The notes: generated by a model from the letters alone, not told the origin. A DNA stretch of 64,000 nucleotides from Paenibacillus sp. JDR-2 (GCF_000023585.1 NC_012914.1:3936001-4000000), one strand, 5' to 3'. Shown: positions 42,352-51,287, counted from the stretch's first letter. Translations and numbers: made by a program.

Positions 42352-42380
42352 AAAAGGCGTTCCTTCGGGACGCTTTTTTT
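42352..42380 (+). terminator. Intrinsic terminator after DUF1453 gene
   Basis: GCGTTCC-TTC-GGGACGC stem with one wobble, followed by eight T. Confidence 0.9.
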
Positions 42381-42462
42381 CATTCTCCTATAAGATCGTA
42401 ACCTTGCGGCTTGTCAGGAATATCATGACATATGCAAAAAATAATGACGAGGGGATTGCAAC

Positions 42463-42801
42463 ATGGCCGTTTACCGAATAATCGTCGATTTGTCGGACCG
42501 GATGCTTCATCTGCTTGATGGAAATGTTGTTGTGAACTCTTATCCCGTTGGCATAGGCAAGATGGTTACTCAGACTCCGTCAGGAGAATACAAGATTATC
42601 AATAAACAAGAAAATCCCGGCGGACCTTTTGGCGTGTTGTGGATGGGATTGTCCAAACCGCATTACGGCATTCACGGCACGAACGACCCTTCCTCGATCG
42701 GAAGAATGGTCTCGCATGGCTGCATCCGGATGTACAACGAGGATGTGCTTGCTTTATCCGACCTCGTGCCGATTGGTACACGTGTCACGATTCGCCCCTA
42801 A
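42463..42801 (+). CDS. L,D-transpeptidase, YkuD domain
   Basis: 112 residues consisting only of the catalytic YkuD domain. The active-site block is HGTNDPSSIGRMVSHGCIRM, with the catalytic Cys and preceding His. No signal peptide, LysM or membrane segment is seen, so either it acts inside or is a spore-associated enzyme. The start ATG has AGGGG eight bases upstream. It is convergent with the glucosaminidase gene, sharing a terminator. Confidence 0.92.
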   Translation: MAVYRIIVDLSDRMLHLLDGNVVVNSYPVGIGKMVTQTPSGEYKIINKQENPGGPFGVLWMGLSKPHYGIHGTNDPSSIGRMVSHGCIRMYNEDVLALSDLVPIGTRVTIRP

Positions 42802-42811
42802 TAGCAAGGGA

Positions 42812-42846
42812 AAAGCGGCAGTCTCTTAAGGGAGATCTGCCGCTTT
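42812..42846. terminator. Bidirectional terminator
   Basis: AAAGCGGCAGTCTC (42812-42825) pairs with GAGATCTGCCGCTTT (42832-42846) with one bulge; shared by the convergent ykuD-type and glucosaminidase genes. Confidence 0.8.
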
Positions 42847-43611
42847 CAAAGTGACCGTCTGGGTTGCCTGCTCCCAAACCGCCTTCCGGTTTAATATCGC
42901 CGCCAAGTCTCTAACCATTACATAGCCGGTGGAAATATCGAGCCGGGAATCAAGCGGCTGGCCATTAACCGTTACCTTGCCTGCGGTCCAGCCGATAGCG
43001 GCTCCAAGCGCTTCCCCAAGTGCCCGGGCAGCAACCCAGGTTGTTCCTCCGTCTAAGTATCCGGTCGCGGCAACGAGACCGTCTACCAGAATGGGAATCG
43101 TCTGCGAGGAACGGAACATCGTTGTCGATGATGCGGAAGCAAAGGCCGTATCATACTGCTTCAAGGAATATTGGTTTATGAGCGTGACCAGCTTACTAGG
43201 ATAAGCAGGATCCGTCGCATAACCGCTCACATACAGCATCGTGGCTTGTTGTTCGGGTGTCACGGCTGCGCGGACGCGAACGTAGCGTGGGGTCGCAAAC
43301 AGCAGATCCTGATCCTTCATGAAATGATACACGCTGTTATAAGCGCGGAACGACGAGTTCATGCTGATCAATGTTCCGTCAACCACTTCCCAGGTACCTT
43401 TCACCACCGCTTCTCCATGCCAATAGGCATTAGGAGTGCCCGAGCCGACCTTAATACCTCCGAGGTTGTACCAAGGATGAATGACTCCGCCTGTCTCGAG
43501 CATACACTGCGCAAGCCGCAAGGAAGGAAAAATCGATGATCCTTCGCGTCTGACCTGCAGAACCGCCGGGACAAGCGCTGCAATAAATTGCGATCTTGTC
43601 AGATTCGCCAT
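42826..43611 (-). CDS. Glucosaminidase (GH73) with copper-amine-oxidase-like stalk domain
   Basis: 261 residues. The N-terminal about 150 residues are a GH73 endo-beta-N-acetylglucosaminidase domain (FPSLRLAQCMLETGG with the catalytic Glu, WYNLGGIKV, FRAYNSVYHFMKDQDLLF, YVSGYATDPAYPSKL). The C-terminal about 80 residues match the Cu_amine_oxidN-like wall-binding repeat (LGGG-type GYLDGGTTWVAARALGEALG and GYVMVRDLAAILN). No signal peptide precedes the catalytic domain, which begins MANLTRSQFIAALVPAV. SD GGAGGAGG. Confidence 0.88.
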   Translation of the reverse strand: MANLTRSQFIAALVPAVLQVRREGSSIFPSLRLAQCMLETGGVIHPWYNLGGIKVGSGTPNAYWHGEAVVKGTWEVVDGTLISMNSSFRAYNSVYHFMKDQDLLFATPRYVRVRAAVTPEQQATMLYVSGYATDPAYPSKLVTLINQYSLKQYDTAFASASSTTMFRSSQTIPILVDGLVAATGYLDGGTTWVAARALGEALGAAIGWTAGKVTVNGQPLDSRLDISTGYVMVRDLAAILNRKAVWEQATQTVTLKAADLP

Positions 43612-43705
43612 TTATCCTCCTCCTTTCCAGTCAAAAACTTATACAAGCTCCTCTCAGTGTATGGGGTTCTGATCCGATTCGTAACGGTGACTGCCGCTGC
43701 GGCAA

Positions 43706-43745
43706 CAAAAAAACTCCGTTATGCCCATCTTCGGGACTAACGGAG
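43706..43745 (-). terminator. Intrinsic terminator of the thi operon
   Basis: CTCCGTTA/TAACGGAG (43714-43721 with 43738-43745) plus an inner CCC/GGG stem, followed by seven U residues on the minus strand, ten bases after the TatD-family stop. Confidence 0.9.
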
Positions 43746-43754
43746 CTGCACTGC

Positions 43755-44555
43755 TTACAAACTATAAAATTCACGCGTATTCGAAAGCAGCCGTTCCCTT
43801 ACTTCCTGCTCAGGAAGCTGCTTGATCGCGGCGATATGCGCGCAAACATCATAAACCATTTGCGGCACGGTCATCCGGCCCTCGTAAGGCCCTTCAAAAG
43901 GCCACGGCCCGTCCGTCTCCACCATCATTTGCTCCAAAGGATACCGCTCTACCAGCGTCCTGATCTCTTGCTCGTAGGCCACGTCCGGCGTCACCGAAAT
44001 CATATAGCCGAGGGAGATCATCCGCTTGATCGTCGCTTCATCTCCCTTAAACCAGTGGAAATGAACCTTCTTCAACTGATGACGTTCCATGATATCGCAA
44101 GCCTTGGCCCCATCCTCATATACCGCATGCAGAATAATCGGACGGCCCAATTCCGCGGCAAGCGCGGCAAACCGGTCCAGCAAATCGAGGTAAGGCGTCT
44201 CGTCAAAAGGTCTCCCTTCCTCGGCTGCAGAGGTCCGGGAATAATAAGGCAAGCCAACCTCTCCAATAGCGAACGCTTCGCCGGCTCCATGCTTCGCCTT
44301 AACCCATGCAACCAGCTCATCTTGTTCCCATGCCGTAGGAACCGGCTGTTCGGGATGATAACCGTATGCAGGAAACACCTTGCCCGGGAACAACTCGGCG
44401 AGCGATGCGTTTGTCTTGCAGGAATCCAAATGCATCGACACGGCTACAACCGCTTCGATTCCCGCTTCAAACGCCTGCTCCAGAAATGCTTGCCGATCCG
44501 CTTCCTCATAAGAATCAATATGAATATGCGCGTCAATTGCCTTTTTCGACTCCAT
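43755..44555 (-). CDS. TatD-family metal-dependent hydrolase in the thi operon
   Basis: 266 residues. Metal ligands of the TatD amidohydrolase fold are in place: HxH in IDAHIHIDS, Glu in AIGEVGLPYY, His in PIILHAVY and in VHFHWFKG, Asp in MVETDGPW. It lies 20 nt after thiZ with an SD AAGGAG and no terminator between them, so it is transcribed under TPP control. TatD proteins are nucleases or hydrolases; a role in thiamine-precursor processing would be new and is inference. It is more divergent than housekeeping TatD. Confidence 0.85.
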   Translation of the reverse strand: MESKKAIDAHIHIDSYEEADRQAFLEQAFEAGIEAVVAVSMHLDSCKTNASLAELFPGKVFPAYGYHPEQPVPTAWEQDELVAWVKAKHGAGEAFAIGEVGLPYYSRTSAAEEGRPFDETPYLDLLDRFAALAAELGRPIILHAVYEDGAKACDIMERHQLKKVHFHWFKGDEATIKRMISLGYMISVTPDVAYEQEIRTLVERYPLEQMMVETDGPWPFEGPYEGRMTVPQMVYDVCAHIAAIKQLPEQEVRERLLSNTREFYSL

Positions 44556-44575
44556 GATGAACCAACTCCTTCAGC

Positions 44576-45325
44576 TTAATGAAGCAGCTCATGAATCTGT
44601 TGCTTGAGCTCGTTAAACAACGGTTCCCGCCATAATTGCGGAGAACGGGGTCTTGCGAATGGAACTTTTATTTCTTCCAAAATAACCGCCGGCGCTGATG
44701 ACAATACAATGATCCGGTCAGATAGCAGCAACGCCTCTTCGATGCTATGCGTAACGAGGAGAACCGATCGTTTATTCTGCTCCCAGATGGACATCAGCCA
44801 CTGCTGCATCTGCTGTCTCGTTAACGCATCAAGCGCGCCAAACGGCTCGTCAAGCAGCATTAAGGTCTGGGGGGACAGCAGAGCCCGCAGGAAAGATACG
44901 CGCTGCTGCATCCCGCCGGACAACACATGGGGATAGGAATCCGCGTACTCCGCGAGACCGATGCGTTCCAGCCATTCACGCGCCTGACGACCCGCTTCCT
45001 TACGCTCCGTGCCTGCAATCTCAAGCGCTAGCTCGATATTAGCCGACACCGAACGCCAAGGCATCAGGGAGGCCTGCTGAGGCATATACGAAATATGTCC
45101 CCGGCTCCCGGTTACTTGCTTGCCGTCAATCCAGACTTCACCGCCCGTTGGTTGTTCCAATCCGCCAATCAGCTGGAACAACGTTGTTTTTCCGCTTCCG
45201 GAGGGACCGATAATGGAGACGAATTCGTTCTCGGCAATGGTAAGCGACAGGCCGTTCAGTACGTTTTTCCGGCCTGCATCAAAGCTTTTGCGGATCCCTT
45301 TTAGTTCAAGCGCCGGAGCTGTCAT
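44576..45325 (-). CDS. thiZ: HMP/thiamine-precursor ABC transporter ATPase ThiZ
   Basis: 249 residues. Walker A IGPSGSGKTTLFQLIGG, Q-loop MPQQASLMPW, signature LSGGMQQRVSFLRALL, Walker B LMLLDEPFGALDALTR, H-loop LVTHSIEEALLLSDR; a SsuB/TauB-class importer ATPase. The start ATG 45325 (MTAPALELKG) overlaps the thiX stop (ATGA). Substrate assignment comes from the riboswitch and ThiY. Confidence 0.9.
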   Translation of the reverse strand: MTAPALELKGIRKSFDAGRKNVLNGLSLTIAENEFVSIIGPSGSGKTTLFQLIGGLEQPTGGEVWIDGKQVTGSRGHISYMPQQASLMPWRSVSANIELALEIAGTERKEAGRQAREWLERIGLAEYADSYPHVLSGGMQQRVSFLRALLSPQTLMLLDEPFGALDALTRQQMQQWLMSIWEQNKRSVLLVTHSIEEALLLSDRIIVLSSAPAVILEEIKVPFARPRSPQLWREPLFNELKQQIHELLH

Positions 45326-46098
45326 GCTCCTCCCCCTCCTTTCGCCGGACGCCACCGGATGACTAGTCTTTCGATGAGAGCAACCAGACCAAATAAAGCA
45401 AGGCTCAGCGCCACGATCAGAAAGACGGATGCAAATACCCTCGCCGGCTCATAACCTTTGGATGACAGAATCATATAATGGCCTAATCCTTTGTCAGCCC
45501 CGAGCCACTCCGCAACAACGGCGCTTAGAACGGCATACGAAGCAGCGATTTTGAGGCCCGAGAATAAGTGCGTAACGGCATTGGGCAACTCGAGCCGCGT
45601 AAACAGCTGCCAATCCCCCGCTCCAATCATCCGCATATAATTGCGAAGGGTTGGATCAGTATCCTTGAAGCCATTCAACATGGCAACGGATACGGGGAAG
45701 AAACAAACGATCCAGACTAAAATAAGCTTGGGCAGAACACCGTAACCCAGCCAAATCGTAAGAATCGGGCCAATCGCGATGACCGGCACGTTCTGTGTTA
45801 CGACAAGCAGCGGATAGACCGCCCTCCGGACAAATGGAATAAGATGCAGAATAGCAGCAATTATGATTCCGGCTGCTGCTCCTCCGCCAAATCCGATGAG
45901 CGCCAGCTCCACCGTTGCCCAGGCATTGTCCATTAGGCGATGCCAGACGTCAAACATCTCTTTTACGATAGAAGTCGGCGAAGGCAGCTGCCACTCGGGT
46001 ACAACGCCGCTATCAACCGACAGCTGCCAACTGGCAAGGATAAAGATAACGAGAAGCAGAGAAGGCCAGACTGCGTGATACCAGCCTTTATTGCCCAT
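45322..46098 (-). CDS. thiX: HMP/thiamine-precursor ABC transporter permease ThiX
   Basis: 258 residues with six predicted helices, first SLLLVIFILASW. The EAA loop contains YMRMIGAGDWQLFTRLELPNAV, typical of SsuC/TauC-class permeases. It overlaps the DUF77 gene upstream by 11 nt and thiZ downstream by 4 nt. Confidence 0.9.
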   Translation of the reverse strand: MGNKGWYHAVWPSLLLVIFILASWQLSVDSGVVPEWQLPSPTSIVKEMFDVWHRLMDNAWATVELALIGFGGGAAAGIIIAAILHLIPFVRRAVYPLLVVTQNVPVIAIGPILTIWLGYGVLPKLILVWIVCFFPVSVAMLNGFKDTDPTLRNYMRMIGAGDWQLFTRLELPNAVTHLFSGLKIAASYAVLSAVVAEWLGADKGLGHYMILSSKGYEPARVFASVFLIVALSLALFGLVALIERLVIRWRPAKGGGGA

Positions 46099-46393
46099 CC
46101 GGATACTTCTCCAACAGCCGGCCCATGGAAGCCCCGTTAGCCGGATTGAAATAAATTTTCACCTGCGAGATAACGGACGGACAGCCCATCTCGGTCATAG
46201 CTTCATTCATGGTTTGCACGATTTCGAACAATTGCGGGAGTTCGCCCTCCATCGTTGTCTCCAGAGGCGCTACCCGGTAAGGGACACCCGATGCCTTAAT
46301 AATCTCGATTGCGCGGTCCACAAACGGAATAACGCTTTCCCCGTTTGGCGTTGTTGGCAGAATTTGAATACTTACAAGCGCGTTGGCCATCAT
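46088..46393 (-). CDS. Thiamine-binding protein, DUF77/MTH1187 (YkoF-like) family
   Basis: 101 residues. ALVSIQILPTTPNGESVIPFVDRAIEIIKASG and YRVAPLETTMEGEL are the family signature of small thiamine- or HMP-binding cytosolic proteins. It lies between thiY and thiX with overlapping ends. Its role may be to bind and hold the imported pyrimidine or thiamine. Either of two adjacent ATGs (46393, 46390) may start it; AGGAG precedes both. Confidence 0.88.
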   Translation of the reverse strand: MMANALVSIQILPTTPNGESVIPFVDRAIEIIKASGVPYRVAPLETTMEGELPQLFEIVQTMNEAMTEMGCPSVISQVKIYFNPANGASMGRLLEKYPDGQ

Positions 46394-46424
46394 CGTCAGC
46401 TCCTCTTAATCCTATTGTTTTATC

Positions 46425-47459
46425 CTAAGCTTTCGGCAGGAAGTCGTTCGTGAACGCTTTATCCGCCTCCAGCTCCTTCTCCAGCAGCTTGTGCTCGAAC
46501 ATCCAGTGGGAATAGTTCACCCATACGTCCTTCTTCTGCACGCCCCATTGCGAAGCGTCATCCGTATATTTCGGGCTAAGCCACTTCTGGCTCGCGCGCA
46601 CCAAGTCGGCGTTCAGATCCGGCTCTGCTTTGATCAGCACTTCCGCCGCATCCTCCGGATGGTCAATCGCAAATTGATAGCCCTTAGCGGCACCCGCAAC
46701 AAACGCTTTAACAATCTCCGGTTTCTCGGCGATCATTTTCTCGCTAGTTTCCAGAAGCGGCGTGTAGTAATCCAGCTTGTCGCTGTAATCGGTCAAGTAA
46801 ACCATATTCAGCTTCTCGCCGCGCAGCTCAGCCTCCACGCCGGTCCAGGCATAGTAGATCCAGGCAAAATCAATGTCTCGCTTCACCGCCGTAAAGAAAT
46901 CCGTGTCGCCGATGCTGAGCATCTTCACTTTGGATACATCCGCGTTCTCTTCCTGCATCAGAGAGCCGATTACCGCTTCTTCTACCGGCGCGCCCCAGCC
47001 GCCGTAGGTTTTGCCCTCAAACTTTTTCGGAGAGTCGATTCCTTTGGATGCCGGCGAAGCAAAGCCCGAAGTATTATGCTGAATCACGGCAGCAACGGAT
47101 ACAAGCGGCACGCCGGCGATACGCGCCATAGTGAGCGACTCTTGGTAGCCGACGCCAAACTCCGCTCCGCCGGAGGCTACCATTTTATCCGCGCCGTCCT
47201 GGCCGGGCTGAATAATCTCAACATCAAGGCCTTGCTCCTTGAAATAACCTTTATCCCGTGCCACGTACAATCCGGTATGATTCGTGTTAGGCGTCCAATC
47301 CAGAACGACCTTTACTTTGGTCAACGGCTTGTCCGCTCCGTTACCGGCTGACACATTCTCCGTATTCTTGTTGTTGTTCGAGCCGCATGCGGCCAGCAGC
47401 ACAACTACCGCCAGCATGGCTGCAGAAATACCGAACCTTCTCTTTGCACCTGTTCCCAT
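46425..47459 (-). CDS. thiY: ABC transporter substrate-binding lipoprotein ThiY (NMT1/THI5-like)
   Basis: 344 residues. Lipoprotein signal peptide with lipobox LLAACGSN (Cys about 25). NMT1/THI5-like domain: VKVVLDWTPNTNHTGLYVAR, GYQESLTMARIAGVPLV, and the family's YGGWGAPVEEA. Known relatives bind formylaminopyrimidine or HMP. It is the first gene after the TPP riboswitch. Confidence 0.92.
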   Translation of the reverse strand: MGTGAKRRFGISAAMLAVVVLLAACGSNNNKNTENVSAGNGADKPLTKVKVVLDWTPNTNHTGLYVARDKGYFKEQGLDVEIIQPGQDGADKMVASGGAEFGVGYQESLTMARIAGVPLVSVAAVIQHNTSGFASPASKGIDSPKKFEGKTYGGWGAPVEEAVIGSLMQEENADVSKVKMLSIGDTDFFTAVKRDIDFAWIYYAWTGVEAELRGEKLNMVYLTDYSDKLDYYTPLLETSEKMIAEKPEIVKAFVAGAAKGYQFAIDHPEDAAEVLIKAEPDLNADLVRASQKWLSPKYTDDASQWGVQKKDVWVNYSHWMFEHKLLEKELEADKAFTNDFLPKA

Positions 47460-47526
47460 CTTTCTGTCTCTCCCTCTCTCTTCTTGACTATGACGTTCGC
47501 TATTATGGCCGGACTACCATCTGAAA

Positions 47527-47556
47527 ATAAAAAAAGCCCTCCGAGATCCGGAGAGC
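47527..47556 (-). terminator. TPP-riboswitch expression-platform terminator
   Basis: GCTCTCCG/CGGAGGGC (47549-47556 with 47536-47543) with a five-base loop and seven U residues on the minus strand, about 70 nt downstream of the aptamer and 70 nt before thiY. Confidence 0.85.
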
Positions 47557-47625
47557 CATACATTTCGTCAGCTTTATTAAAGGTCTGCACGCTTCCTTAC
47601 AATAGAAGGCATACCTTAATAACAA

Positions 47626-47716
47626 TTCCTACGCTGGCATTATCCAGATCAGGTATAAGGGTCGGAATTTTCTTCGGAATTCCCTCTCAGCTAGCCTCAA
47701 CCAGCTCCCCGGTGCT
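47626..47716 (-). ncRNA. TPP riboswitch aptamer
   Basis: On the minus strand the conserved elements run in order: GGGG, GCTGAGAGGG, ACCCTTATACCTGATC, TGGATAATGCCAGCGTAGG. This is the standard THI-box. Binding of thiamine pyrophosphate would favour the downstream terminator and switch the thi operon off. Confidence 0.97.
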
Positions 47717-47739
47717 ATTCACTTACGTCAGTAAACTTT

Positions 47740-47745
47740 ATTATA
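47740..47745 (-). promoter_or_regulatory. -10 of the thi operon promoter
   Basis: Consensus TATAAT on the minus strand 24 nt upstream of the aptamer; the -35 region is poor. Confidence 0.5.
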
Positions 47746-47913
47746 CCCTTTCTGCCCAAAAAAGCCAGCTTCGTTTTAAATAAGTCATCTATCTAAAGTT
47801 AGACATACGCCGATTTTTGCGCTTGGTGGGTTGTTGTCCTTATAGCCGTGTGACCGGCATGAATAGTATGTAGTCGAGTGCATATCCGCTAATATCGAGA
47901 GGATTGAACCGGG

Positions 47914-49227
47914 GTGAAAAGACGACACAAGAGAGGCAAGAAGCCAAAACGGCCGAACGCATCGAAGTCTAGAAGACGCAAATCAGGAGGCCGTACCCGA
48001 TCATACGGAAGACGAACCGCTAAGCGGCAATCCAAGCGAAAACAACGCCGGCTCTCCAATAAGCGCAGCTCCGGGCGGTCTGCCGTGGAGCTGGCAAAGC
48101 TTCAATCCGACGCCTCAACCCGGGAACCAGGCGTAAATATTATCGGCTTTGTTCATGCCGAGATGGGGATCGGGGAATCCTCGAGGCTAGCGGCAAAAGC
48201 GATTGATACGGCGGCCATACCGTTTGGACTCCTTAATTTCCCGCTTGCCGTAGCCTCGAGAATGTCGGATTACAGCTGGTCGCATAAGTTGCTGGATAAA
48301 GCCCGGTACAACACCAATATCTTTCATATGAATGCCGACTTTATGCGTCCTGCCCGCGAGCATTTCGGTAACGAATTGTTTAACAGCCGTTACAACATCG
48401 GGTATTGGCATTGGGAGCTGCCGGAGTTTCCGGAAGAGCATGTGGAAGGCTTCAGCCATGTCAATGAGGTATGGGTGTGCAGCAAATTTGTAGCCGAGTC
48501 CGTCTCCAAACGGGCATCCGTTCCCGTTATTACTATTCCGCACTGTATCCAAGTACAAGTCGCGCCGAATATTAACCGCTCATCCTTTGGGCTGCCGGAC
48601 AACCGGTTTTTGTTTCTAATGATGTACGACGTTCAGAGCTCTACCTTGCGCAAAAATCCCCGGGCGGTAATTGAAGCCTTCAAGCTGGCCTTCGACAAAA
48701 ACGATCAGCGCGTTGGACTTGTCCTTAAAGTAAATAATGCGGACTTCCGCCCGAATGAGCTTGCCGAGCTGAAGAAGCTGATTGCCGAACGGAGCAATAT
48801 GCATTTAATTGATAAAGTGTTGTCCCGACACGAAGTGAACGCCCTGCTGCAGTGCACGGACAGCTATGTTTCCCTTCACCGTGCCGAGGGTTTTGGGCTT
48901 GGTCTCGCGGAAGCGATGTATTTGGGTAAACCGGTCATAGCGACGAACTGGTCCGGCAACACGGAGTTTATGAACGCTTCAAATTCCTGTCCCGTATCCT
49001 ACCAGCTCGTTAATATCGGGCAGGACTGGGGACCTTACAAGAGTCATCAGATCTGGGCAGAGCCTAACATCCGTCATGCCGCGGAATACATGCAGCGTCT
49101 CGTGTCCGATGCGCGCTGGCGGGAATCCATTGCGGCAAGCGGCATGAGGACGATTCACAACGATTTTTCCCCTGCCGTTATTGGCCAACGGATCAAGAAC
49201 AGGTTAAAAGAGCTGCGTCTGATTTAA
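47914..49227 (+). CDS. Glycosyltransferase, GT4-like, with basic N-terminal tail
   Basis: 437 residues. The first about 55 residues are overwhelmingly Arg/Lys/Ser (MKRRHKRGKKPKRPNASKSR onward), with no hydrophobic segment. From about residue 72 a GT-B fold begins (VNIIGFVHAEMGIGESSRL). The C-terminal half has YVSLHRAEGFGLGLAEAMYL, the ExGxGL-type nucleotide-sugar motif, and KPVIATNWSGNTEFM. The start is GTG at 47914 with a distant GAGAGG. It stands alone between the thi promoter and a terminator, facing rmd. The substrate is unknown. The basic tail is shared in kind, not sequence, with three other transferases in this island. Confidence 0.85.
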   Translation: MKRRHKRGKKPKRPNASKSRRRKSGGRTRSYGRRTAKRQSKRKQRRLSNKRSSGRSAVELAKLQSDASTREPGVNIIGFVHAEMGIGESSRLAAKAIDTAAIPFGLLNFPLAVASRMSDYSWSHKLLDKARYNTNIFHMNADFMRPAREHFGNELFNSRYNIGYWHWELPEFPEEHVEGFSHVNEVWVCSKFVAESVSKRASVPVITIPHCIQVQVAPNINRSSFGLPDNRFLFLMMYDVQSSTLRKNPRAVIEAFKLAFDKNDQRVGLVLKVNNADFRPNELAELKKLIAERSNMHLIDKVLSRHEVNALLQCTDSYVSLHRAEGFGLGLAEAMYLGKPVIATNWSGNTEFMNASNSCPVSYQLVNIGQDWGPYKSHQIWAEPNIRHAAEYMQRLVSDARWRESIAASGMRTIHNDFSPAVIGQRIKNRLKELRLI

Positions 49228-49233
49228 AAACAC

Positions 49234-49283
49234 AAGGCCTGCCCGGTATAGCGAGATTGATCTCCCCTACCGGACCAGGCCTT
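49234..49283. terminator. Bidirectional terminator
   Basis: AAGGCCTG (49234-49241) with CAGGCCTT (49276-49283), extended by CCGGTA/TACCGG; shared by the glycosyltransferase gene and rmd. Confidence 0.85.
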
Positions 49284-49284
49284 A

Positions 49285-50238
49285 TTAAGCCAACTCATTG
49301 CGCCAATAATTCAATAAATCCTTCATTGTCTGCTCAAACGGAATTTCCGGCTTCCATCCGGTCTGCTCATAAAACTTGCCATAATCCCCTACAAGCACCT
49401 TTACGTCGGATGGCCGAAGCCTTGTTTTGTCTTCCTCAATCGTAATATCGACGGTACTATAGCTGAGCAGGATTTGAATCACTTCGCGGATCTCATGGCA
49501 CTGACCGGATGCGATATTATAGATTTCTCCTGCTTCGCAATAGTCCATCGCCATCCGGTAGGCTCTAACTACATCGCGCACATCCGTGAAATCCCGTTTA
49601 GCCTCCAGATTCCCCACATACAGGACCGGCGGCTTTAGTCCTTTCTCGATCTCCGCAATTTGCTTGGCGAAATTCGAACTGACGAACTGCTCTCCTCTGC
49701 GGGGACCATGATGGTTAAAGGTCCGCGTTCTGATAATGTGTTGTCCATAGGTTTTGAAATATTGGTAGCCCAGGTAGTCTTGAGCGATCTTGCTCACCGC
49801 GTACGGACTTATCGGGCGAAGCGGATTGGTCTCTTTAACCGGCACCTCGTTTTCTTCCACGTGCCCGTATTCCTCACTGGAGCAGGCAATTAGCACTTTG
49901 GAGGCTAAACCAAGCTTTCTTACTGCTTCCTGCAGATGAACCTGCCCAATAATATTGTTCGTCATGGTCTCGGCAGGCGATTCCCATGACAGCGGTACAA
50001 AGCTTTGCGCCGCCAAATGAAAAATCAAGTCCGGCCGAATGCTCGCCATCATATGCTCAACCGCCTGAGGATCCATCAGCTCGCACTCATACAGGCGCAT
50101 ATCCGGCAGCAGATGGCGAATATGGCGCAGCGAACTGTGACTCCTCATGGTTCCTGTCACTTCAATCCCCTCGCCGAGCAGATGCTCGGCAAGATGACTG
50201 CCTACAAAACCGGTTATCCCTGTAATCAGTGCTTTCAT
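49285..50238 (-). CDS. rmd: GDP-6-deoxy-D-mannose (D-rhamnose) reductase
   Basis: 317 residues, extended short-chain dehydrogenase. Cofactor loop MKALITGITGFVGSHLAEHL, LIFHLAAQSFV, Ser in IACSSEEYG, Tyr-x-x-x-Lys in SPYAVSKIAQDYL, then TRTFNHHGPRR and NLEAKRDFTDVRDVV, features of the Rmd family such as that of Aneurinibacillus thermoaerophilus. It converts GDP-4-keto-6-deoxymannose to GDP-D-rhamnose. The start at 50238 overlaps the manC stop (ATGA). The product assignment is stronger because gmd is in the same island. Confidence 0.82.
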   Translation of the reverse strand: MKALITGITGFVGSHLAEHLLGEGIEVTGTMRSHSSLRHIRHLLPDMRLYECELMDPQAVEHMMASIRPDLIFHLAAQSFVPLSWESPAETMTNNIIGQVHLQEAVRKLGLASKVLIACSSEEYGHVEENEVPVKETNPLRPISPYAVSKIAQDYLGYQYFKTYGQHIIRTRTFNHHGPRRGEQFVSSNFAKQIAEIEKGLKPPVLYVGNLEAKRDFTDVRDVVRAYRMAMDYCEAGEIYNIASGQCHEIREVIQILLSYSTVDITIEEDKTRLRPSDVKVLVGDYGKFYEQTGWKPEIPFEQTMKDLLNYWRNELA

Positions 50239-51287
50239 CCCTGCCGGCCTTCTTGATCGGCAGTAAGCGCGGCGATCGCATGCTTGACATTTTGTTCGTC
50301 CGATTTGCGGCAAATAAGAAGGCCTTCTTCAGTCGATACAATAATCAAATCCTCAATGCCGATAGCAACAACCTGCTGCTGTTCCGAATAGATAATCGTG
50401 TTGCGCGTCGCAAACGGGAAGATTTGACCGAGCAGCAAATTTCCGTCGCCATCCGTATGGAATATCCTCTCAAGCGAGGTCCATGCGCCAACATCATCCC
50501 AAATAAATTCAATAGGGATCGTATAGAGACGCTCCAGCTTTTCTACCAGGGCATAATCGATAGAAAGCTTCTGCAAACGGGCATACGACTGCCTGAACTC
50601 TTCATCCTTCTGATCAAAGATGGACCACATCTGCGGTTGATACTTCATCATGTATCCGGCGATCGTAGATGGCTTCCATATAAAAATACCGCTGTTCCAA
50701 TACATATTCGGAAGCTCTATCAACTTCTCGGCTTTTTCCTTGGTTGGTTTCTCGATGAAGGCTTTAACCTCTTTGATGCGTTCTCCAAACTTATCTGCAT
50801 GATCCGCCGATTCTACCGTTTCAATATAACCGTAACCCGTTTCGGCTCTTGTGGGGACTATGCCAAGCGTAACGACAACCCCATCCGTCTTGGCCGCCTG
50901 TTCCGCCGCGCGCAGCGCCTCCATCAACTCCTCTGTATCCGGAATGTATTGATCGGAAGGTGCCGTTACCAGCACGTCATCCAGCTCCAGCTTCATGAAA
51001 TAACTGGCTGTCAATGCGATGCAAGGCGCTGTGTCTCTCTGATCAGGTTCTATAATGATACGATTTTCTCCCAGCTCGGGAAGCTGTTCCTTCACGATCG
51101 GCAAATAGTTTGCGCTGACCGCGACATACACCTTTTCTTCGGGCAGACAGGAACGGAACCTCGCGTAGGTTTGCTGCAGCATTGTTGTCTCTTCTGAAGC
51201 TAATGTCAGAAACTGCTTCGGCTTGGCAACCGTGCTTCTTGGCCAAAAACGTGTTCCCTTGCCTCCTGCCATAATTACAGCGATCAT
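50235..51287 (-). CDS. manC: Mannose-1-phosphate guanylyltransferase
   Basis: 350 residues, GT-A-like nucleotidyltransferase; makes GDP-mannose. VIMAGGKGTRFWPRSTVAKPKQF is the GTP-binding signature; VTAPSDQYI, GYGYIE and FIEKPTKEKAE follow, and NSGIFIWKPS closes the site. It lacks the C-terminal isomerase domain of bifunctional enzymes. First gene of manC-rmd; the 320-nt gap upstream shows no clear sigma-A promoter. Confidence 0.92.
   Translation of the reverse strand: MIAVIMAGGKGTRFWPRSTVAKPKQFLTLASEETTMLQQTYARFRSCLPEEKVYVAVSANYLPIVKEQLPELGENRIIIEPDQRDTAPCIALTASYFMKLELDDVLVTAPSDQYIPDTEELMEALRAAEQAAKTDGVVVTLGIVPTRAETGYGYIETVESADHADKFGERIKEVKAFIEKPTKEKAEKLIELPNMYWNSGIFIWKPSTIAGYMMKYQPQMWSIFDQKDEEFRQSYARLQKLSIDYALVEKLERLYTIPIEFIWDDVGAWTSLERIFHTDGDGNLLLGQIFPFATRNTIIYSEQQQVVAIGIEDLIIVSTEEGLLICRKSDEQNVKHAIAALTADQEGRQG

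Noticed and set aside
47405..47590. 61-codon leader peptide in the thi leader
   Set aside because: Runs across the riboswitch terminator and the thiY start with no SD; the riboswitch explains the region.
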